Source of the DNA: Enterococcus columbae DSM 7374 = ATCC 51263
GTDB lineage: Bacteria; Bacillota; Bacilli; Lactobacillales; Enterococcaceae
Assembly (NCBI RefSeq): GCF_000406925.1
Contig: NZ_KE136348.1
Span: forward strand, 64,501 to 128,500
Direction: 5' to 3'
DNA length: 64,000 bases
Position 1 is the stretch's first letter. Every line of letters starts with the position of its first letter. Positions 7,911 to 16,973 of this stretch are shown here, piece by piece. The position numbers and the translations under genes are program-made. The notes under the pieces are model-generated. The model saw nothing but the letters and a program-made list of their open reading frames with translations, was not told the origin of the DNA and ran no database searches.

Positions 7911-9086
7911 TTAGGCTTTTTCGTTAGCAACATATTTTTCTAAGCGTTGCATCGCTTCGGTTAGTTTTTCCATACTTGCAGCGTAGCTTAAACGAACATA
8001 ACCCTCTGCCTCTTTACCAAAAGCAATCCCTGGAATAATCGCTAATTGTTGTTTTTGCGCTAAATCGACACAAAACTCAAAAGAATCTTGGTTTAAGCCA
8101 GCTGGAATTTTGGCAAAAATATAAAAAGCACCAGATGGTCGAGCAATTTCAAAGCCTAACGCTGACATTTTTTCAAATAAGAAATCACGACGTTTTTGGT
8201 ATTCGACCTTCATTTCATCTGCATCATTAATCCCTGCTACTAAGGCTTCAACCGCAGCTTTTTGTGAGATGGTTGAAGCGGCAGTTACTAAATATTGATG
8301 CACCTTAATCATTTCTTTCGTTAATTCATAAGGCGCACAGATAAAGCCGATTCGCCAACCAGTCATCGCATGCGATTTAGATAAACCATTGATTAAAATC
8401 GTTTGTTCTCTTAAATATTCAGCAATCGAAACATGTGTGCCATCATAGGTTAGCTCGCTGTAAATTTCATCACTAATAACAAATACTTCATACTTCTTTA
8501 AAACCTCGGCTAAGGCCTTTACTTCTTCACGTGTATAAGTCACTCCAGTTGGATTACTTGGATAATTTAAAATCACAGCCTTTACCTTGTCTTGGTGTTG
8601 AATCAAGGCTTGTTCTAAGGTTTCTGGCGATAAGACAAAGCCATTATCGCTAGTATCCATATAAACAGGTGTTGCACCAGCTAGAGTAATCACCGGTTCA
8701 TAGCCTGGATAAATTGGAGCTGGCAATAAGACTTCATCACCTGGAACTAACATAGAAAGTAAAGCTGCTGAAATGGCCTCAGTTGCACCAACTGTGACTA
8801 AAATTTCATTTTCCCAGTTATATTCAACCTGATACTTTTGTTTTAAAAAAGCACTCGCCGCTTGACGAACATCAGCTAAGCCAGACATGCCCGTATAATG
8901 CGTGTGATTGTCTGTGATCGCCTGCATTCCTGAATGTTTCACATGCTCAGGTGTCGTAAAATCAGGCTCACCTAAAGTTAATTTTAAAATATCAGGAATA
9001 GATGAAACTCGCTCATCAAACTGACGAATTAAAGATACGGCAATTTTGCCAACCTGGGGATTAAATTTCTTTGTTAAATCAACCAA
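7911..9086 (-). CDS. patA: PatA-type aminotransferase (probable N-acetyl-LL-diaminopimelate aminotransferase)
   Basis: A 391-residue fold-type I PLP enzyme. It has the motifs YPSNPTGVT, SDEIYSELTYD and NGLSKSHAMTGWRIGF (PLP-lysine in SKSHAMTG). From memory these and the DEVLLPAPIYPGYEP stretch closely resemble Bacillus PatA, which transaminates N-acetyl-L,L-diaminopimelate in lysine synthesis. This is the only such aminotransferase in the window, and the dap cluster 10 kb away lacks one, so I infer the same role. The likely start is the TTG at 9086, six bases after GAGGTG; the more upstream GTG at 9095 lies inside that site. It is the last gene of the yun/yut operon. Confidence 0.82.
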   Translation of the reverse strand: MVDLTKKFNPQVGKIAVSLIRQFDERVSSIPDILKLTLGEPDFTTPEHVKHSGMQAITDNHTHYTGMSGLADVRQAASAFLKQKYQVEYNWENEILVTVGATEAISAALLSMLVPGDEVLLPAPIYPGYEPVITLAGATPVYMDTSDNGFVLSPETLEQALIQHQDKVKAVILNYPSNPTGVTYTREEVKALAEVLKKYEVFVISDEIYSELTYDGTHVSIAEYLREQTILINGLSKSHAMTGWRIGFICAPYELTKEMIKVHQYLVTAASTISQKAAVEALVAGINDADEMKVEYQKRRDFLFEKMSALGFEIARPSGAFYIFAKIPAGLNQDSFEFCVDLAQKQQLAIIPGIAFGKEAEGYVRLSYAASMEKLTEAMQRLEKYVANEKA

Positions 9087-9099
9087 AAGGAACACCTCT

Positions 9100-9744
9100 T
9101 TATTTTTCTTTTAATTGTTTTCTGCCTATTGTATACAATATAGCTAAACTAATCAATAGTAGGAGAAAGAATAGCAAAAAGCATTGCATAAAAAATTGCT
9201 CAGTCAGTACATTGATAATTGGATCAGTCGCTGGATCAAATAACCAGTCGCTGTTTCTAAATAAAATTTGATGGAAATAAACAAAAAATTGATCAAATCC
9301 AAAAAGCATCAGCACGCATAAAATAACTAAGCTGGCTAAAAGGAGTTGAATCGGTTGAAGGAATTTCCATAATTGGCGTTTTTGCCACAATTTTTTTAAA
9401 TACAAGATACTTGGCACAAGCCCTAGAATGAAAACAATATAATCGAGAAGAAATAATCGTTTCACCTCATAAAAATGCTTTAAACCTGAAGATGACATCG
9501 GAAAATCCGGTAAGACTAGCTTGGTTTGCCAAGGAAAGTTTAAGTAAGCCAAAAGCTGATTGTAATTGGCTAACAATTCTTTCGTTGATAGATTGGCTAT
9601 TTGGGCAAGCTGATATTTTTCAACATTCCAAGCATAAAGTGGCGTAAAATTAATCGTAAAAGCAATACAGAAGCTTAGAATGGTCAATAATACCAGTGCA
9701 AGCATTACCCCTTCAAAGTATGGATATAATTTTAGCTTCATCAC
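9100..9744 (-). CDS. TIGR01906 family integral membrane protein
   Basis: A 214-residue protein with about four membrane helices (near 12-34, 100-118, 130-150 and 185-205). An extracytoplasmic loop between the first two contains the family-like [13 protein letters not shown] segment. The family is usually found next to yutD and yutF in lactic acid bacteria and has no established function. Its start overlaps the yutF stop by 4 bases, so translation is coupled. It is followed 13 bases later by patA. Confidence 0.75.
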   Translation of the reverse strand: MMKLKLYPYFEGVMLALVLLTILSFCIAFTINFTPLYAWNVEKYQLAQIANLSTKELLANYNQLLAYLNFPWQTKLVLPDFPMSSSGLKHFYEVKRLFLLDYIVFILGLVPSILYLKKLWQKRQLWKFLQPIQLLLASLVILCVLMLFGFDQFFVYFHQILFRNSDWLFDPATDPIINVLTEQFFMQCFLLFFLLLLISLAILYTIGRKQLKEK

Positions 9745-10508
9745 TCAAACGTCCATTCATCCAACTCATTTAAGACAAAAGTTGGCGCAACCGGTAAGGA
9801 GTCAACATCTTCTTTTTTAGTAAAACCGGTTAAAACTAGCAACGTATCAATCCCATTATTGATGCCTGATTTAATATCCGTCTCGTAGTTGTCGCCTACC
9901 ATGATCACATCTTCTTTTTTTAGCCCAATACGTGCTAAGGCTTTTTCCATAATGATGGCTTCAGGCTTGCCGATATAAGTCGCTTTTTTTTGGGTTGCAG
10001 TCTCGATTAAAGCAATTAAAGAGCCTGCTCCTGGCATTAATCCACGCTCTGTTGGGATATTTTTATCCGGATTGGTACCGATGAAAAAAGCACCTTTTTG
10101 GATAGCTAACGTTGCTTGAACAAATTTTTCATAGGTAACTTGACTATCTAGACCAACCACCACATAATCTGGATTTTCTTCCTCCCAAACATAGCCTGCT
10201 GCCAAAATTAAATCAATCAACCCAGCTTCCCCAATGACAAATACTTTTTTTCCCAAAGCCTTTTCGTTCATAAAATCAATCGTAGCAAGTGTCGCTGTAT
10301 AAATGGTTTGGCTATCAACAAAAATGGAAAATTCATTGGCCAAACGCTGTTGAACGGTTTGCGGACTTTTAGTTGTATTATTGGTTACAAATAAAAAGGG
10401 AAGATTTTTTTCTTGTAACGTCTCAACAAAACGTTTTCCCGCAGGAATTAATTCTTTTCCTCGATAAATCGTGCCATCTAAATCAATTAAATAACCTTTG
10501 TAGCTCAT
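9741..10508 (-). CDS. yutF: HAD-family phosphatase, YutF/NagD-like
   Basis: A 255-residue HAD hydrolase of the TIGR01457 type. Motif I is [11 protein letters not shown] at residues 7-17, a FVTNNTTKS motif follows, a motif-III lysine lies in [12 protein letters not shown], and motif IV is [10 protein letters not shown] near 202-211. The large C2 cap between motifs II and III is that of NagD-like p-nitrophenyl phosphatases. It probably dephosphorylates a small sugar or nucleotide metabolite; the natural substrate is unknown. It overlaps yutD and the TIGR01906 gene by 4 bases each. Confidence 0.88.
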   Translation of the reverse strand: MSYKGYLIDLDGTIYRGKELIPAGKRFVETLQEKNLPFLFVTNNTTKSPQTVQQRLANEFSIFVDSQTIYTATLATIDFMNEKALGKKVFVIGEAGLIDLILAAGYVWEEENPDYVVVGLDSQVTYEKFVQATLAIQKGAFFIGTNPDKNIPTERGLMPGAGSLIALIETATQKKATYIGKPEAIIMEKALARIGLKKEDVIMVGDNYETDIKSGINNGIDTLLVLTGFTKKEDVDSLPVAPTFVLNELDEWTFE

Positions 10509-11119
10509 GCTTCCTCCCTTTTTCTAATCACAAAGCCTTTTTTATCTGTGGCTTGTTCTTCTTTGATTTTTTCATTTTTTGGCGCTGTTACCTTACGATT
10601 TTTTATTGTAGGCTTGATTTTTTTCTTATTTTTGACTACTTCAGTCTTTTCATCGATATAAGCATTTTGACTATAATTATTTTTCTTTTTATTTTTACGA
10701 TGCTGAGCCTTTTCTTTTTTAGTCCCTACACGTTGAATAACAAAATAAGCACAACCAAAATTACAATATTCATATAAATAATCTTCTAGGGTATCAATAC
10801 GCTGTTCAGGCAGTGCTTTTTTATTGTCTACATCAAAAAAGCCTTTTAAACGCAATTGATCATAGCCCCAGTCGCCAACGATATAATCATAACGAGCTAA
10901 CACATCGCTATAGCGCTCGCCTAATTTTTGCGCATCAAAACCATCACGATGATTCGCAACTAACACATATTGGCGATTACCAATCATATATTCATTTTCA
11001 GCAATTCTTGTCACTAGCTCCCCTTTTGTAAGCTCACTATTCTTGGTTTCAGCTTCAATAGCTGCCGCTAGTGTTTGACTATCTTCAAGTTGAGTTGTTG
11101 TCTCTTGTTGTTTTTCCAT
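10505..11119 (-). CDS. yutD: YutD family protein (DUF1027)
   Basis: A 204-residue protein. The YutD core, about residues 45-140, includes [16 protein letters not shown] and [18 protein letters not shown]. It is followed by a lysine-rich, low-complexity tail of about 60 residues that is probably disordered. The start at 11119 has AGGTGA eight bases upstream; the earlier in-frame ATG and GTG lie inside that site. The function is unknown, but the gene sits in the conserved yunD-yutD-yutF order. Confidence 0.85.
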   Translation of the reverse strand: MEKQQETTTQLEDSQTLAAAIEAETKNSELTKGELVTRIAENEYMIGNRQYVLVANHRDGFDAQKLGERYSDVLARYDYIVGDWGYDQLRLKGFFDVDNKKALPEQRIDTLEDYLYEYCNFGCAYFVIQRVGTKKEKAQHRKNKKKNNYSQNAYIDEKTEVVKNKKKIKPTIKNRKVTAPKNEKIKEEQATDKKGFVIRKREEA

Positions 11120-11197
11120 ATTTTTCATCACCTAGCTTTGATTATACCTTGTTTTTTAGTGATTGTGTATGTAAAGTTTGGTAAACTTCCTGAAAAC

Positions 11198-12583
11198 TCA
11201 TTTCACCGGATATTTTTTAGCCAAATAGGCACCAAAATATTCACGTAATAATTTAGGATAGATTAATTCAATTTTGCCAGTTAGCTCTAAGGTCGGGAAA
11301 AAAGGCAGATAGACCAAATAATCTAAAGTAACAATGGTATATTTTTTAGACAAATCGATTTTTTCCCCTTGCAAAAAGCCTTGTTGACTTAACGGATCAT
11401 AACTTAAATCATTACTGATAATCCTGCCAAATTCTGACCCTCTAAAGCCCAAGCCCCTAGGATGATAGTATAATAAAAAGCCCTTATTTTTATGAATCTC
11501 ACCAGCTAAACGAACTAAATTCTCACCACTTAGCTCAATGCTGACCAGATGCATTAAATGAGGTAGGCATTGGTGCAAATCATATTTATTCACCATTCCT
11601 GCCTTCAATTCTTTACAAACTAACCCAGTATTAAATAAAACAACCTCACAATCTCGTACACTTTTTAAACATTCCTGTATCGCATCAATCATTGAAAAGG
11701 CTGGTTGATTGAACGGTTCCATCGATAAATCAAATGGCAGCTTAGCCAGCGTTTGTTGGGCCAACAATTCTTGACCAACGGCAAATAACTCTTTTGATTT
11801 TAACTCATTTTCAGCAGGCTGCAACAGCGCTGCAACATCATAGGTTACAGCTTTTTTAGCTTTTATTTGTTTATTTTCAATAGTTAAGGTAATTTCACCA
11901 ATAAAATGACCATATTTTTCAGCTGCAGTCAACAAGGTCTGCCCTACCAGCTTGCCATTGGCGAATAAATGATGCGTATGTCCGCCAATAATTACCCCAA
12001 TCTCTGGATAACGCTGCGCAATTTTCTGATCCAAACTAACGCCTAAATGACTAATTAAAACAATTACCTCTGCCTGCGTTTTGATTGCTGGTAAACAAGC
12101 AGCAAGACACTCTAAAGGATCTTGAATCAACCATCCGTTGGCAGCATAACCAGCTTCAAAAGCCGCAGTCAAACCGATAAAAGCAATCCTAGTCTGCATC
12201 TTTGTTTGTATAATGAAATGATCCACACACCAGGTAGGTCGTTTTTTCGTCTTTTGATCAAAAAGATTGGTCAAAATCACTTTAAAATTTGCCTGTTGAT
12301 AAAGCTGATTTAATTGTTCTTGGCTAAACCCAAGGCCTTCATTATTGCCTATCGTTACTAGATCATAACTGGCCGCATTTAATAATTCAGTATTCGCTAA
12401 GCCAGCACTTGCGTCAGTTAAAGGATGCCAGCGATCACAAAAATCACCGACATCAATCGTTAAAACTGTCTCATTTTCTGCTTTAAGCTGCTGCTTACGC
12501 TTAGTTAAAAACGCTTGAATGGTTGGCCAATTTTCTAAATGTGAATGAATATCATTGGTATGTAAAAAATGTATTTTTTCCAT
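11198..12583 (-). CDS. yunD: Metallophosphoesterase / 5'-nucleotidase family protein, YunD-like
   Basis: A 461-residue protein with an N-terminal calcineurin-like phosphoesterase domain (FLHTNDIHSH near residue 6, DVGDFCD, IGNNEG, IGGHTHH) and a C-terminal 5'-nucleotidase domain (about 290-450). No signal peptide is seen, so a cytoplasmic nucleotide or cyclic-nucleotide phosphatase is likely. Position 3 of the usual GNHE metal motif is Asn, which as far as I recall is normal for the YunD branch. I start at the ATG at 12583; the ATG at 12595 has its Shine-Dalgarno directly abutting. Confidence 0.85.
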   Translation of the reverse strand: MEKIHFLHTNDIHSHLENWPTIQAFLTKRKQQLKAENETVLTIDVGDFCDRWHPLTDASAGLANTELLNAASYDLVTIGNNEGLGFSQEQLNQLYQQANFKVILTNLFDQKTKKRPTWCVDHFIIQTKMQTRIAFIGLTAAFEAGYAANGWLIQDPLECLAACLPAIKTQAEVIVLISHLGVSLDQKIAQRYPEIGVIIGGHTHHLFANGKLVGQTLLTAAEKYGHFIGEITLTIENKQIKAKKAVTYDVAALLQPAENELKSKELFAVGQELLAQQTLAKLPFDLSMEPFNQPAFSMIDAIQECLKSVRDCEVVLFNTGLVCKELKAGMVNKYDLHQCLPHLMHLVSIELSGENLVRLAGEIHKNKGFLLYYHPRGLGFRGSEFGRIISNDLSYDPLSQQGFLQGEKIDLSKKYTIVTLDYLVYLPFFPTLELTGKIELIYPKLLREYFGAYLAKKYPVK

Positions 12584-12644
12584 TAAGCCACTCATTCCTT
12601 TCGTTGATAAATTTATCTTACTGCAATCTAGCGAAAACGCAAAC

Positions 12645-12681
12645 CAAAAAAACTCAGCAGGACATCTGCCACTGCTGAGTA
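12645..12681 (-). terminator. Terminator after the ECF-S/nucleoside hydrolase operon
   Basis: Perfect 9-bp arms ACTCAGCAG and CTGCTGAGT, followed on the minus strand by TTTTTTT. Confidence 0.88.
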
Positions 12682-12686
12682 AACAT

Positions 12687-13259
12687 CTATGATTTATGAA
12701 TGAATGCTTGTTTATTGAATGTTTGTTTTAATCGCTTTGGTAATGCCGTCAATACTAAGGTTGCAACAATAACAGCTAATAAGCGATCACAATAATCTGT
12801 TACAATCTGTACCAAAATAACGCTAGTAAATTTGCTCAAACCTAGTCCATAAATCATTTGTACGATGATACTTGAACCTGATGAAGTAATTCCTCCGAAT
12901 AAGAAATAAGTAATCAAAGAAGAGAGAATCGTACCTGGTATCATAATGACTAAGGCTTGTAAAGGCACCTGAAATACCCGTTGGAACCGTGAGTAAACCC
13001 AGCCGGCAGCTAATCCTGTACACATTGCTACTGGAATATAATACAAGGAGAACAAATCTGTGGTAATCCCACTTAATAGACCACTAGCTAAACCTGTCAA
13101 CATCCCATAAAGCGGACCAAGTAAAAAGGCACAAAAAATGGTACCAATACTATCTAAATAAACAGGTAAACGTAAGAAAAGCGCAATATTCGCGCCTACA
13201 TAATTTAAGGCAACTCCAACTGCCAAAAAAGCTAAAATTTTTACTGAAAAACGTCGCAT
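12687..13259 (-). CDS. ECF transporter S component (possibly nucleoside/nucleobase-specific)
   Basis: A 190-residue, very hydrophobic protein with about six membrane helices and the ECF S-component style (small-residue-rich GPLYGMLTGLASGLLSG). It lies 6 bases downstream of a nucleoside hydrolase, and a terminator closes the pair. There is no A or T gene here, so it would share the general EcfAAT module encoded elsewhere (group II). Coupling to a nucleoside-cleaving enzyme suggests that it imports a nucleoside or related base; this is inference from context only. Confidence 0.72.
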   Translation of the reverse strand: MRRFSVKILAFLAVGVALNYVGANIALFLRLPVYLDSIGTIFCAFLLGPLYGMLTGLASGLLSGITTDLFSLYYIPVAMCTGLAAGWVYSRFQRVFQVPLQALVIMIPGTILSSLITYFLFGGITSSGSSIIVQMIYGLGLSKFTSVILVQIVTDYCDRLLAVIVATLVLTALPKRLKQTFNKQAFIHKS

Positions 13260-13265
13260 TTATCC

Positions 13266-14243
13266 TCATCCTATCTTCCATAATTTTAAATCTTCAGCAA
13301 TCACTGAAGCGGGTGCATCTAATAGAACGGATAAAAATTGGATAAAAAACTGATCTGGCAAAACTTTGGTCAAAACTTTAGCATTCGCTTTTTTTTGCCA
13401 AAAATGGTGGCGATCTACTAAGGTCTGTCCTCTAGCAATCCCTTGTGTCTCCACATCTACAAAAGTGGTGAAGCCTTCACATAATTGCGGTTGAATAAAA
13501 TACGCTACAGCTAGTGGATCATTAATTACACAGCCTAGAATATGCTCTTGCTGCCAATGAAAATCGAAATAAAATTGTACTAGTCTAGCTAGATATGTCC
13601 CCATTTCCGGCTGAACATATTGGCAATAGCTTAATAAATTTGGCGTAAAGACAATCTCTCTAGTGACATCTAAACCAACCATTTCAATTGTTTGATTTAA
13701 ATTTTGATAAACAGCTCTAGCTGCATGCGGATCACACCAATAATTGTACTCAGCAACTGGCGAACAATTACCATGACTCAAATAAGCGCCACCCATGCTG
13801 ACAAAGCGTTGCATATTGCTACCGATTGAAGGATTTAACTCTAAGGCCAAAGCAATATTAGTGAGTGGTCCTAAAGCAATCACCGAAAGCTGGGTTGGTT
13901 GGGCAAAAATTCTAGCATAAAAAGCTGGTGCTGTTTCTGATTGGATAGGCATATCCACCACATCACTAGCTAATTGACTTTCACCTAAACCATCCATACC
14001 ATGTGTATCCTGTGCACTAGTGAAATCAACCACTAAAGGTTGGTCAGCCCCCACATAAACAGGGATGTCCAATCGATTACACTTAGCTAGGCAGTGAAAA
14101 ACATTGCGAACACCGATTTTAGTTGGCACATTTCCACAAACCACACAAATTGCTTTCACCTGTAAATGAGGTGATTTTAAGGCATAGAGTAAAGCTAGAC
14201 AATCATCAATTCCTGGATCACAGTCAATAATCACTTCATGCAT
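13266..14243 (-). CDS. Inosine/uridine-preferring nucleoside hydrolase family protein
   Basis: A 325-residue IunH-type enzyme. The calcium-binding signature DCDPGIDD lies at residues 6-13, with a GPLTNIALAL motif near 125 and INDPLAVAYF near 240 supplying the second metal aspartate. It hydrolyses the N-glycosidic bond of nucleosides to base and ribose. The start at 14243 has AAAGGAGG eight bases upstream; the longer frame to 14345 is unsupported. Paired with an ECF S component, it probably forms a nucleoside salvage unit. Confidence 0.9.
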   Translation of the reverse strand: MHEVIIDCDPGIDDCLALLYALKSPHLQVKAICVVCGNVPTKIGVRNVFHCLAKCNRLDIPVYVGADQPLVVDFTSAQDTHGMDGLGESQLASDVVDMPIQSETAPAFYARIFAQPTQLSVIALGPLTNIALALELNPSIGSNMQRFVSMGGAYLSHGNCSPVAEYNYWCDPHAARAVYQNLNQTIEMVGLDVTREIVFTPNLLSYCQYVQPEMGTYLARLVQFYFDFHWQQEHILGCVINDPLAVAYFIQPQLCEGFTTFVDVETQGIARGQTLVDRHHFWQKKANAKVLTKVLPDQFFIQFLSVLLDAPASVIAEDLKLWKIG

Positions 14244-14393
14244 TTTTCCTACCTCCTTTAAAATAGAGATTCTTAGTTTTTTAACCTGGGAAGTTTCCGA
14301 ACCAGTCCAAGTATGATACTTGATTAGAATGCACCTTCTTATCATAGAAGACTTCCTACTTAATTACAAGCTTTATTTTATAAAAAATAACCA

Positions 14394-14435
14394 ACAAAAA
14401 AAGCTTCTTATTAGTTAATCCAATAAGAAGCTTTT
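14394..14435 (-). terminator. Terminator after the MFS gene
   Basis: Twelve-base arms AAGCTTCTTATT / AATAAGAAGCTT with an 11-nt loop; T-rich tail on the minus strand. Confidence 0.85.
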
Positions 14436-14457
14436 CATTCGCATAATTCATCTTTAA

Positions 14458-15651
14458 TTAAGCTTTAATCGCTTTGGCGAATTTTACTACAAAAAATGTA
14501 CCAATCAATGAAATAATCGCACAAACAATTTGCATAACGATAACATTGCTATATTCCAAAATAAAGCCACCTAATAAACTACCGACTACCCCACCAATCG
14601 TAATACTCATCGTGAGATAGGCCTGACCTTTAAATTGATCTTGCGGTTTCATCATTTGGTTGGTGTAATAAACTGAGGCTGGTGTAAACAAAGCAAAAGC
14701 ACCCATTTGGAAAATTTGGGTAGCATAAAGCATCGGAATATTCATCGCAAAAATCGTCACTGCAGCCTTCACCGTAAAAATGATACTTGAGAAAATTAAC
14801 AGCTTATGACTGTCAAATCGTTTGACAATTTTGGAGAATAAAAACATTGTTGGAATCTCCACCATAGCAGCTAATGACATCGTCGTTCCTAGATTTTGCG
14901 AGTTACCATGTAAGTATTCTACCACTTTAATTAAGTAGCTATTAAACATATTATGGTAGATAAATAGACAAACACTACCAACTAAGACAAAACAAAAACT
15001 TGGATATTCTTTAAAGAAATAAGCAAAAGAACCACTAGATGTTGTCGCTTGATTTTCAGCCTCATTTAGACTTTTCTCTTGGCTTAATTTCTTAATAGCT
15101 GGAAAACTTAGCATTAATAAAGCAATAATTGCAATGCAAACAAAACTACTAAAAGGAATAACCCAACTCTGGAACTTAGTTAATAAATAACCTAAAATAC
15201 TTGATAAAATAGCAAATGCTAATGAACCAGTTCCTCTAGCTAGCCCAAAATCAATTTTTGCACCATGACCAATATAATAAAAGCTAAGTGCATTGATTAA
15301 TGGTTGTAAAACTTGTAGTAAAATATTGGCAACTGTAAAGAGCAAACCAACTAAAAGCAAGTTGCTTGGAACAAAGACTAACGCCATTAAAAATAGCGCT
15401 AAACAGGCCACGACCATTAAAATAATCTGGCGAATCGTTAATCGCTTGGTTTGATCAGCAATGGTACTTACATAAGGCTGTAAGAAGCTACTTAAAATGT
15501 TGCTGCCTGCTACAATCATCCCAATTACGGCACTATTGAAGCCTTTTGAAATCAGATAGACCGTAGCAAAACTATACAAGGCACAATAACTCATCCAATA
15601 ACTACCTTGTAACAAACTGTAATTCAGGGTTAGATTCTTCCCTTTCATCAT
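14458..15651 (-). CDS. MFS transporter, LacY-like / MFS_1_like group
   Basis: A 397-residue permease with 12 predicted membrane helices and a central charged loop (about 190-210). It resembles the oligosaccharide/nucleoside proton symporter branch of the MFS, for example in YSFATVYLISKGFNSAVIG near the N-terminus. The substrate is unclear; a sugar or nucleoside is plausible given a LacI-like palindrome at its promoter. Start is uncertain among three close ATGs; the one at 15651 has GGAAGG six bases upstream, better than 15657. It is monocistronic. Confidence 0.78.
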   Translation of the reverse strand: MMKGKNLTLNYSLLQGSYWMSYCALYSFATVYLISKGFNSAVIGMIVAGSNILSSFLQPYVSTIADQTKRLTIRQIILMVVACLALFLMALVFVPSNLLLVGLLFTVANILLQVLQPLINALSFYYIGHGAKIDFGLARGTGSLAFAILSSILGYLLTKFQSWVIPFSSFVCIAIIALLMLSFPAIKKLSQEKSLNEAENQATTSSGSFAYFFKEYPSFCFVLVGSVCLFIYHNMFNSYLIKVVEYLHGNSQNLGTTMSLAAMVEIPTMFLFSKIVKRFDSHKLLIFSSIIFTVKAAVTIFAMNIPMLYATQIFQMGAFALFTPASVYYTNQMMKPQDQFKGQAYLTMSITIGGVVGSLLGGFILEYSNVIVMQIVCAIISLIGTFFVVKFAKAIKA

Positions 15652-15683
15652 CGACATCCTTCCAAATCCTAATTCTTTTCACC

Positions 15684-15720
15684 TAGCGTAAGTAAACGCT
15701 AAGACGATTTATTATATCAC
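15684..15720 (-). promoter_or_regulatory. Promoter and palindromic operator of the MFS gene
   Basis: A TATAAT -10 lies at about 15712-15717 (minus strand). Immediately downstream is the palindrome TAGCGT-N6-ACGCTA at 15684-15701, and a further AAGCGTTT half-site lies just upstream of the -10. The position over the start of transcription suggests a repressor site, probably of LacI or a similar family. No matching regulator is encoded nearby. Confidence 0.55.
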
Positions 15721-15758
15721 AAACGCTTAAAAATAAAATGAAACATTTATGATAAAAT

Positions 15759-15783
15759 AAAAAAAGCTGAGATCACTCTCAAC
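15759..15783 (-). terminator. Terminator of the SRP RNA
   Basis: TGAGA-GTGA-TCTCA hairpin followed by GC and seven T on the minus strand, just past the SRP RNA. Confidence 0.8.
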
Positions 15784-15796
15784 TTATCAACACTCT

Positions 15797-15893
15797 TATA
15801 ATCAGACACATGGAAAGACATGCTTAGTGCTGCTTCCTTCCAGACCTGACACGCTTCACAAGCTTCCCATTGTCCTAGCCTTGCGGCAAATAT
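15797..15893 (-). ncRNA. ffs: Small signal recognition particle RNA (4.5S type)
   Basis: The minus strand carries the diagnostic SRP tetraloop-and-asymmetric-loop motif CAGGTCTGGAAGGAAGCAG (about 15833-15851), flanked by arms that pair as one long hairpin (AGGACAATGG with CCATGTGTCT at the base). About 95 nt long, so the Alu-less type of Lactobacillales. A TATAAT-like -10 element lies just upstream near 15900, inside the tadA 3' end region, and a terminator follows. Exact 5' and 3' ends are estimates. It partners Ffh encoded at 1.5-3.0 kb. Confidence 0.95.
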
Positions 15894-15907
15894 TATTATA
15901 TAATATT

Positions 15908-16420
15908 TTAAATTAAATTGCTAGCATTTTTTTGTTTCTTTTTCTTATTTCTTAATTCTTTAAAAAAACTAGATAGTAATTGGCTGCATTCATCCGCTAA
16001 AATTCCTGATTCTACATAGCTCCAATGATTAAAACGGGTATCTGTCGCAATATTTAATAAAGAACCGGCAGCACCGCCTTTAGGATCGGTTGCGCCATAG
16101 TAAATTTCATCCACTCTAGCTAATTGAATCGCCCCACTACACATTACACAAGGCTCTAGAGTGACAAAAAGCTGACTACGCTCTAAGCGCCAGCTGCCAA
16201 CTTTTTCACACGCTTCTTGAATGGCAAATATTTCGGCATGTGCAGTGGCCTGTTGTAAGGTTTCTCTTAAATTATGACCACGGCCAATGATTTGTCCATC
16301 TAATACCACCACCGCACCGATGGGAACTTCTGCTTTTTCTCTGGCTAGCAAGGCTTCTTGAAGGGCTTCACGCATAAAAAAATTTTTTTCTGCTTGCGTT
16401 AACTGACTCGTCTTTTCCAT
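15908..16420 (-). CDS. tadA: tRNA-specific adenosine deaminase TadA
   Basis: A 170-residue cytidine/deoxycytidylate-deaminase-fold enzyme. The zinc and catalytic motifs are HAEIFAI (near residue 60) and PCVMCSGAI (near 90). TadA converts A34 to inosine in tRNA-Arg(ACG). The start at 16420 follows a GGGGG site; a longer frame to 16483 would begin inside the preceding terminator hairpin. The neighbouring SRP RNA gene is its usual partner in Firmicutes. Confidence 0.95.
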   Translation of the reverse strand: MEKTSQLTQAEKNFFMREALQEALLAREKAEVPIGAVVVLDGQIIGRGHNLRETLQQATAHAEIFAIQEACEKVGSWRLERSQLFVTLEPCVMCSGAIQLARVDEIYYGATDPKGGAAGSLLNIATDTRFNHWSYVESGILADECSQLLSSFFKELRNKKKKQKNASNLI

Positions 16421-16439
16421 TTTTCCCCCTAAATATTCT

Positions 16440-16494
16440 CTCAAAAAAAGAGAATCACTGTTTAGTTTCCTGTTTACAGTCATTCTCTTTTTTA
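16440..16494 (-). terminator. Terminator after the 112-aa gene
   Basis: AAAGAGAATCACTGTTTA and TAAACAGTcATTCTCTTT-type arms pair around a short loop; T-runs on both sides make it potentially bidirectional. It lies directly below the 16501 stop codon. Confidence 0.82.
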
Positions 16495-16500
16495 TTCAGT

Positions 16501-16839
16501 TTATTTCTTTAATTGTTGAACAACTTGGCTGACTTTAGTTTTAGCACCATTCGTTGCTTTTTTCACGCTAGCACCATATGCAGCAACTTGTTGTTGGCCT
16601 TCTTCAATTTTGCGACCAATATTTACTAAAGATTCGATATCTTTATCACTTAAGCGATCAACCATATCAGATAATACCGCATTACCATTTAGCTTATCAT
16701 CAACAAAGCGTTTCACTTTTTTACGGTTGGACACTTTTTTTACTTTAGTCATAATTTTATCAGCAACAATAACAGAAGTAACGACACCAGCCACTAAAGT
16801 CGTACTCAAGCCGATAGCGATTTTAGTTGAAGTTTTCAT
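16501..16839 (-). CDS. Small membrane-anchored protein of unknown function
   Basis: A 112-residue protein with one N-terminal hydrophobic helix (about 7-27) and a basic, helical cytoplasmic or surface part (KKVSNRKKVKRF then an alanine/lysine-rich tail). The architecture resembles YtxH-like general-stress proteins, but I cannot assign a family. ATG at 16839 follows an AAAGGAG site, and a strong terminator follows the gene, so it is probably a monocistronic unit. Confidence 0.65.
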   Translation of the reverse strand: MKTSTKIAIGLSTTLVAGVVTSVIVADKIMTKVKKVSNRKKVKRFVDDKLNGNAVLSDMVDRLSDKDIESLVNIGRKIEEGQQQVAAYGASVKKATNGAKTKVSQVVQQLKK

Positions 16840-16937
16840 ACAAATCAGCTCCTTTAATTATCATACATTTATGATAACATAAATAGAAAACATTTTCATT
16901 GATGAACCCTTCTATCCCTGACAATTTTTTTCATTTG

Positions 16938-16970
16938 TCAAAAAAACCAAGGAAAAACTTCCTTGGTTTC
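16938..16970 (-). terminator. Terminator after the YugP-like gene
   Basis: AAACCAAGGAA / TTCCTTGGTTT hairpin with a 4-nt loop and a TTTTTTT tail on the minus strand. Confidence 0.9.
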
Positions 16971-16973
16971 AAT

